Below are positions 59,001 to 64,000 of a stretch of 64,000 nt of DNA, in pieces (the first letter of the stretch is position 1; the number at the start of each line of letters is the position of its first letter). Made by a program: the position numbers and the translations under genes. The stretch lies in contig NC_061510.1 in the NCBI RefSeq assembly GCF_022539505.1, forward strand, positions 270,887,687-270,951,686. Direction: 5' to 3'. The notes beneath the pieces were generated by a model. The model worked only from the letters and a program-made list of their open reading frames with translations. It made no database searches and was not told the DNA's origin. This stretch comes from Lolium rigidum (lineage: Eukaryota > Streptophyta > Magnoliopsida > Poales > Poaceae).

Positions 59001-60252
59001 CCCACGTGGCCTCTGTATGAAGCTCCTTGATGAAACCAGCTTCTCTTAGTCGATCGATTTCTGACAGCATAACTTTGCGGTTTGGCTCCGAAAAACGCCT
59101 TAGAGGTTGCTTAATTGGTCTTGCTATTGGATCCAAGTTTAGGTGGTGCTCGGCAAGTTCCCTGGGTACTCCTGGCATGTCAGCTGGACACCATGCGAAG
59201 ATTTTCCAGTGCTCACGGAGGAACTCGACGAGCGCGCTTTCCTATGAGAGGTCCATGTTTGTTGCGATGTACGTCGTCTTCTTCGGATCTGTCGAGTGAA
59301 TCTGCACCTCCTTGGAATCCTTTGCAGTGTTAAAGGTTGGCTCCTTGTTAGGCCTCCCCACATCTGGAAGCACATCATAATCAGTCGTAAGCCTTGATTC
59401 CATGTATTCTGCTTGCATCCCGAAAGTTTCTGACAGTCGATGAAAATCTTTGTCACATTTATCGGCTAGCGCAAAGCTTCCTTTGACTGTGATTGGTCCC
59501 TTAGGTCCAGGTAACCTCCACAACAAGTATGTATAATGTGGTACTGCCATAAACCTGGCATATGCTGGCCGCCCCAACATGGCATGATACTGTGATGGGA
59601 AATCCACGACTTCAAACTCCAACTTCTCTATCCTGTAATTTTCTCGGGTCCCAAACTGAACGTCGAGATTGATCTTCCCCAACGGATAACTTGGCTTCTC
59701 CGGCGTAATTCCATGAAAACGCGTATCAGTTGGCGTCAAATTTGCTAGGGAGATGTTCATCTTCCTTAGCGTATCTGCATACATAAGGTTTAGGCTGCTG
59801 CCGCCATCTATGAATACTCGCGATACGTCGAATCCCGCGATTACTGCTGGTAAAATAAGTGCTGACTGCCCTGGTCGAGGAACTTGCTGCGGATGGTCCG
59901 CTATCGTAAAGCCAATATCTTGCCCTGACCAATTGAGGTACTCAACTGTTGGTGGAGGCATCTTCTCTGCCATGAACACCTGTCGCGAGATTACTTTCTG
60001 AGCTCTATTGGATGGCCTGCCTTTATGAATCATCGAGACCGCTCCATGAGAGTTGGGATCAACGTAAGGTGGTGGTGCTGGTGCTGCCGCTATTCTGAGC
60101 TGATGTCGATTTTCGTCCGTAATTGCGGGAGGAGGTGGCAAGTGAATCTCACTCCTGGGCCCCTGGGGGTTTCTATTTACTGTTTGTGCATTGGCTATTC
60201 CTGCAACTCGCAGCATTGCTTGGAAATTTTGACAGTCCTTCTGCAGATGCCC
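56035..60252 (-). pseudogene. G3 protease, RT, two RNase H domains, integrase
   Basis: Minus strand. Gag end and protease at 60216-59242 (FIDGGSSLNLMYADTL), stop at 59242, then RT with WVANPVLVPQKN and PFGLKNAGATYQRMM, frame break near 58790, YIDDVVIT near 58640, RNase H 1 to 57798 (stop), second RNase H from 57791 (NFDGSKRLEGAGAG, NNEAEYEALLHG), HHCC finger around 57060-56930 with a frame change and a stop, and integrase core 56898-56035 (D in AVDKFTKWIE, D in VTDNGNNF, E in NGQVEKANG; C-terminal VGDLVLRLN). Several single lesions make it inactive. Confidence 0.88.
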
Positions 60253-62425
60253 TTACTGCCTTCTCCCATTGCTGTCGAGGTAAAAATGCATCTGACATGG
60301 CCCGTTCATCATATCTTCGGGAGTTACGAAAGGTCGCCGAAATCTCGACCCACTATTTTGCCTATTATTTCGAGAGTCATCTCTATTGTCGCCTTGTTGT
60401 GCACTACTCCTTTGATAATCATCTCTATTGTTTCCTCCATTGTTTCCCCAAAACCCAGCCGATATTTGGCCAGGGGCACCGTAACTCGAAAATTGCCGAG
60501 AAAATCGTCGTCTATTTTGAAAATTTCGACTGCGGTCCTCCTCCGGTGACCTGTGTCGTTTATTATGTACAACATCCTCGCCATCTGCCCATCTATTTGC
60601 TATTTCCATTAATGCTGATACTGTCCTTGGGTTGGTTCTTCCCAAGTCCTCCACAAAATCACCTCGTCAAACTCCCGCTACAAACGCATCTATCGCTCTC
60701 TCGTCAGATATATTCTTTGCCGAGTTTTTAATGATGTTCCACCTTTGAATGTACTTCCTCATTGATTCATCATGCTTTTGTCGACATGATCTCAGTTCTT
60801 CTAGTGTCGCAGGCTTTTTGCAGGTTGATCGGAAGTTCTTGACAAACACATCCTCAAAACTATCCCAGCTGTCGATAGAGCCTGGAGGAAGCTTCTTTAT
60901 CCAAGATCTTGCGGCTCCGCTCAGGTGTATTTGAATGCTCTGCATGGTCTGTTGCTCTGGTTCCACCTATCGACTTTACCGTCTCGAGGTAATCGACTAG
61001 CCAATCCTCGGGATCTTGTAGGCCATCAAATTTCTTGAAACTATCGGGTAACTTGAATCCTGAGGGGACTCGAGTTTTCCGGACCCGTCGCGTAAAACAC
61101 GTGAGTCCACACATATCTTCTTCAGCAAGTTCTGGTGACTGCCGATGTTCTCTTCTACCTTGTCACGCTCTATCTACCCTGGCCTGAGCCGCCGTATCTC
61201 TGACTCCACTTGCTACTGGTGGATCTTGCACTGCTGCAGTAGGTCTCGGGCTATTTTGTCTTGCAGCTCCTTCGGGAGGTGTGGCTGCGAATGCTGCTCC
61301 CATGGCTCCACATCCTGCCATGGCCATGTTGTACAACGCCTCTCTTGGATCCCCGGGAGGTGGCCTAGACGCTAAGATGAAAGCTTGTGTTGCCATGTAC
61401 CCTGCTTCCGGTGTTTTTGGAATGATATTTCCCCTCGTTTCGATTGACATAAAAGACATGTCGAGGTTTTGAATTAAAGTCTCTCTTTCAGCTTCAGGTA
61501 TATTTTGCAGCCGCGATCTTGCTCTCCGTCGAGCTTCTCTGTGGCTATCTCCCGAAGTTCCTGATTGTCGACTTAACTCCGCTCTTCGCCTGCTTGATGC
61601 TGAAGCTTCCTCCTTTCTTCTGTTCAGAGCAGCTGTCTGTTTTTCCAATTCCCTTCCAGCTCGAGCGAGCCTATATTGGTAGGCCTGCAATTCTTCAGCC
61701 GTAGCAGTTGTCACCATTGGTTCTGAACCATCCATAGCTCTTGCGGCTCTATCCCATGCTGCTTGTGGCAGTTTAACCCTAACACGTGGTGTAGGCCCGA
61801 CATATTTATTGCCCAAACCTCGCCTTAGGTCAGAGGGATCGACATATGGGTTTCCCAATTAGTCGAAAGCCTCTGATGTCTCCTCCTGACCGCGACTCGC
61901 TTCCCCAATGGCGTAAATCTGATGATATTTTGGGTTCTGAATCTTGCTGGGTTTGGTGACACCATCATAAAGATTGGTGAAGACCTTTCCAACAGTGATG
62001 GATTTGTCGATGAAGTCGAAGCTGTCGATGCTACTCGAGTCATCGCTTATATAGGAGTCCACGGATGACTCGAAGGACATGTCGCTGAAGATCTTGGCTA
62101 GTTTTTCGCTTACTTTGGTGCTGATGAAGCGTGGCGACGAAATCTCCTCGTCGCCTGACTCGATGGATGATGCTGAGCTTGAAAAATCGGGATCGACCGC
62201 CGATAATCCCGACAAGATCGGAATTTTGAGACGATACGCTCCTTCTTTCTCGACGCGGAAGTGGAATTTTCCGAACGTCATCTCCATGGGCTCCTCCAGA
62301 TAAGCATATGCATCCAAACGGGAGGGCGGGTGAGGAACAAAATCAACGAGACCAGTTTCGATATGTTTACCTCTGTCCATGATGTTGCTTGCTATCGACG
62401 AAGTCGACGATCTTGAACGTGCCAT
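60253..62425 (-). pseudogene. G3 gag
   Basis: Minus strand, first ATG after the PBS at 62425 (MARSRSSTSSIAS). Open to 61859 (stop), resumes 61858-61163 (Arg/Glu-rich helical), then 61114-60667 with the capsid-like gag domain (SGAARSWIKKLPPGSIDSWDS) after a frame break near 60970, a stop at 60667, and a basic RNRRRFSRQ / Asn-Arg-rich tail with QMHFYLDSNGRRQ. A CCHC knuckle is not evident. Confidence 0.8.
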
Positions 62426-62453
62426 CGAGATCAGCTCCTTGTCGCCTCTAGAT

Positions 62454-62470
62454 CCCACAGACGGCGCCAA
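62454..62470 (-). promoter_or_regulatory. Primer-binding site of G3
   Basis: Minus strand TTGGCGCCGTCTGTGGG, one base inside the 5' LTR; a widespread Gypsy PBS type. Confidence 0.88.
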
Positions 62471-62471
62471 T

Positions 62472-62857
62472 TGACAAGGTATTAACTTGTCAATGCCTAC
62501 AAGTAGTAGACTAGGGTTTCGTTGGATGTAGAGGGCAAGTAGATCTCGAAGGTTTTAGCCGAAAAGTACTCGACGATGTAAAAGCTAGGGTTTGTCAAAC
62601 AATGATTCGATCCTTTCTTTGTCCCTCGACTCCCCTTTATATAGGTGGTGGAGCCGAGGGATTCGTGATGCACAAGTTTACAGAGTCCGGGAGGGTTTCT
62701 AACCCGTCCCGCAAGATTACAAATAACGCTTCTTATTACAACTCTAGCTTTCCTTAATAGTATTTTGGGCTTCCGAATCTTCTTATCCTTCGGGTCGTGG
62801 GCCTTCAGTAAACCCCGGGTACCTTCTTCGGCAGGCCCATTGGGGATGCCTATGTCA
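62472..62857 (-). repeat. 5' LTR of G3
   Basis: 386 bp, TGACA..TGTCA, next to the target duplication TCTGG (62858-62862). Confidence 0.93.
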
Positions 62858-62862
62858 TCTGG

Positions 62863-64000
62863 TGACTCTTCTTGAGCTTCTCAGCCAGATCTGATACGTC
62901 CTGAGCGTGTTTCTCCTCGAGTTCTCTTTTCATTTTGGTTTCCTTCTCGGAGGATTCCTTGAGGAACTTTTGGAGGGATTCAAGCTCGGCCTTCAGGACT
63001 TTGAGCTCGACGGAAATTTCTTTGATGGAGGGGAGGTTAGCAATTTCTTCTAAAAGGCGGAAAGTACAAAAACAAACACAGTTATACATTATACTCGTCC
63101 ACAATCAGGAATGCGTTGAGAAGCTTGGGGCCAATCCGGAATCCTTACCTTCATGTTTCTTAACGCGGGTCTCCAGGATTGAAATAGCTTTCTGGCTCTC
63201 CGCATAGCTTTTGTGCAGCGCTTCAATCTCTGTCTTTTGCTCCAGCACAAGGACGCGCAGATCTTCGTGCAGCTTCCGAGTGTTCTGAGAAGCAGGTACG
63301 AGTACACGAAGTTAAAATCCTTAGTCTGGCAAAATTTTAAGTTTCCGCTAAGGTACAAAGTTAAAAGCATCAGCTCACACATATTACCCGGAAAATGTAT
63401 AAACCAACGCTTGGGGGCTGGTGTTACCTGGCGCACATTCTTGTGCTTTGCAAAAAAGACTTTGAGGCCGCTCTCGAGATCGTTCAGCTCTTGGTTCTCT
63501 GTTTCCGAGGGCCCCCACACTTCGTTCATCAGATTGGAATTTTCCGCATGACGTTGTGCTAGGGGGACCTTTTGCAGAATCGGAAAAAACTACGGGTGCG
63601 TCTGCGGCGTACCAGTTGCACGACTCAGAAGCAATTTCTTTTCGACATCATGAGCCGGAGCTTCAGCCGAGGTGACATCTGGTTGTTCAGGCGGAGGATG
63701 AGATGAGGACGCGCCCTTGCCGGATTCGCCCTTGCCGGATTCAGCGTTTGGCTCCTCAGGAAGGTCATCAAGGTCGATGACGTCCTTTGGATTCGGCGTA
63801 GCGGACGAAGAGGCCTTTGGCGGAATCTCCACTTCCGGCGTAATGGGCATTGAAGCCGGAGACGGCTTGGCCTTCTTCTTGGGGTTCTTGGGGAGCTTGC
63901 TTCCGGAACTTTTGCTGCGTACAAGGAAGGGCATAGCACTTAGCATATGTCGGCTAATGGTAGCGAAAGAATTTTAGACGGAAATCAAGCACTTACGAAG
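62863..64000 (-). CDS. G2 antisense gene, middle part (runs off the window)
   Basis: Minus strand, continuing from 49800 across G3. Exon 63049-62863 encodes a coiled coil (LKVLKAELESLQKFLKES) and would join seamlessly to 49800 once one TCTGG copy is removed. Upstream exons match the G2n gene: a coiled-coil exon around 63284-63150 (TRKLHEDLRVLVLEQK), and an exon near 63945-63430 with KPSPASMPITPEVEIPP and DVIDLDDLPEEP. Intron PPT-like AACGCTTGGGGGCTGG at 63408 parallels 10265-10280 in G2n. A frame break or stop occurs near 63590 relative to the G2n exon. The 5' end is outside. Confidence 0.7.

Larger units (their letters stand above)
49801..62857 (-). mobile_element. G3: full-length Ty3/Gypsy (Tat-like) element with antisense genes
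   Basis: 13.06 kb, flanked by TCTGG (49796-49800 and 62858-62862). On the minus strand: 5' LTR 62857-62472, PBS 62470-62454 (TTGGCGCCGTCTGTGGG), gag, protease, RT, RNase H, second RNase H, integrase (to 56035), the antisense genes on the plus strand (51612-55527), PPT 50200-50188 (CTCGGGGGCTAC) and 3' LTR 50187-49801. LTRs differ at roughly eleven positions by eye (near 3%). Inserted in an exon of the G2 antisense gene. Confidence 0.93.
39476..64000 (+). mobile_element. G2: Ty3/Gypsy (Tat-like) element with gag-pol and antisense gene, nested insertions, right end outside
   Basis: 5' LTR 39476-40033, PBS 40035-40051, gag 40091-44072, pol 44215-48504, post-pol region, then the antisense gene (49082-49800 and 62863-64000 on the minus strand). 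It is interrupted by a solo LTR (41868-43188) and G3 (49801-62857). The 3' LTR is beyond the window. G2n (6955-12672) is its gag-pol-less relative. Confidence 0.9.

Overview
The window is nuclear DNA of a grass, most likely a Pooideae cereal relative (Triticeae, oat or ryegrass group). Grass-type LTR retrotransposons are nested in one another, and the LTR beginning TGATACGTTTC resembles Sabrina-type LTRs of that group. Fold-back MITEs are common, and the only ordinary host genes are two intron-rich plant B3-domain genes. There are no operons, CRISPR arrays, rRNA or tRNA genes. The species is an inference.

Layout. 1-1645: 3' end of an LTR element. 1646-6259: 5'-truncated Ty3/Gypsy element G1 (pol, a short antisense acidic ORF, 3' LTR). 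6955-12672: a complete Gypsy-type insertion on the minus strand, G2n, flanked by CCCAC; it has LTRs, PBS and PPT but no gag-pol, and its only gene is antisense to the element. 13.9-20.7 kb and 23.6-32.7 kb: two copies of a duplicated block, each with a six-exon gene for a triple-B3 (REM-type) protein (15124-17977 and 25034-27836). Between and after them lie MITEs, a decayed repeat-borne gene, and a solo LTR (29435-31023). 33605-38518: a young Ty1/Copia element, C1. 39476 to beyond the right edge: G2, the gag-pol-bearing relative of G2n, interrupted by a solo LTR in gag (41868-43188) and by a 13-kb Gypsy element, G3 (49801-62857, minus strand), inserted in an exon of G2's antisense gene. That gene resumes at 62863 and runs to the window edge.

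Main theme. G1, G2/G2n and G3 have the dual-RNase-H organisation (or LTR and antisense-gene homology) of the Tat/Retand group. All carry an additional gene on the opposite strand between integrase and the 3' LTR. In G2n and G3 this gene has its own TATA box, several introns with compatible phases, a conserved N-terminal domain (the type annotated as 'putative gypsy type transposon', PF04195), a coiled coil and a C-terminal domain; the G2 and G2n proteins end in acidic tails. G2n has lost gag-pol and kept this gene, with one frameshift. G3 carries a second antisense coiled-coil/C-terminal unit behind the first.

Second theme. C1 has LTRs about 1% divergent and a perfect 5-bp target duplication, yet its coding region is broken by more than a dozen single-base insertions. 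Nearly all can be read as an extra base inside CAG/CTG (giving CGAG/CTCG), a pattern I do not see in the neighbouring elements.

All splice sites, divergences and homologies were read by eye. Family names are stated only where motifs support them.
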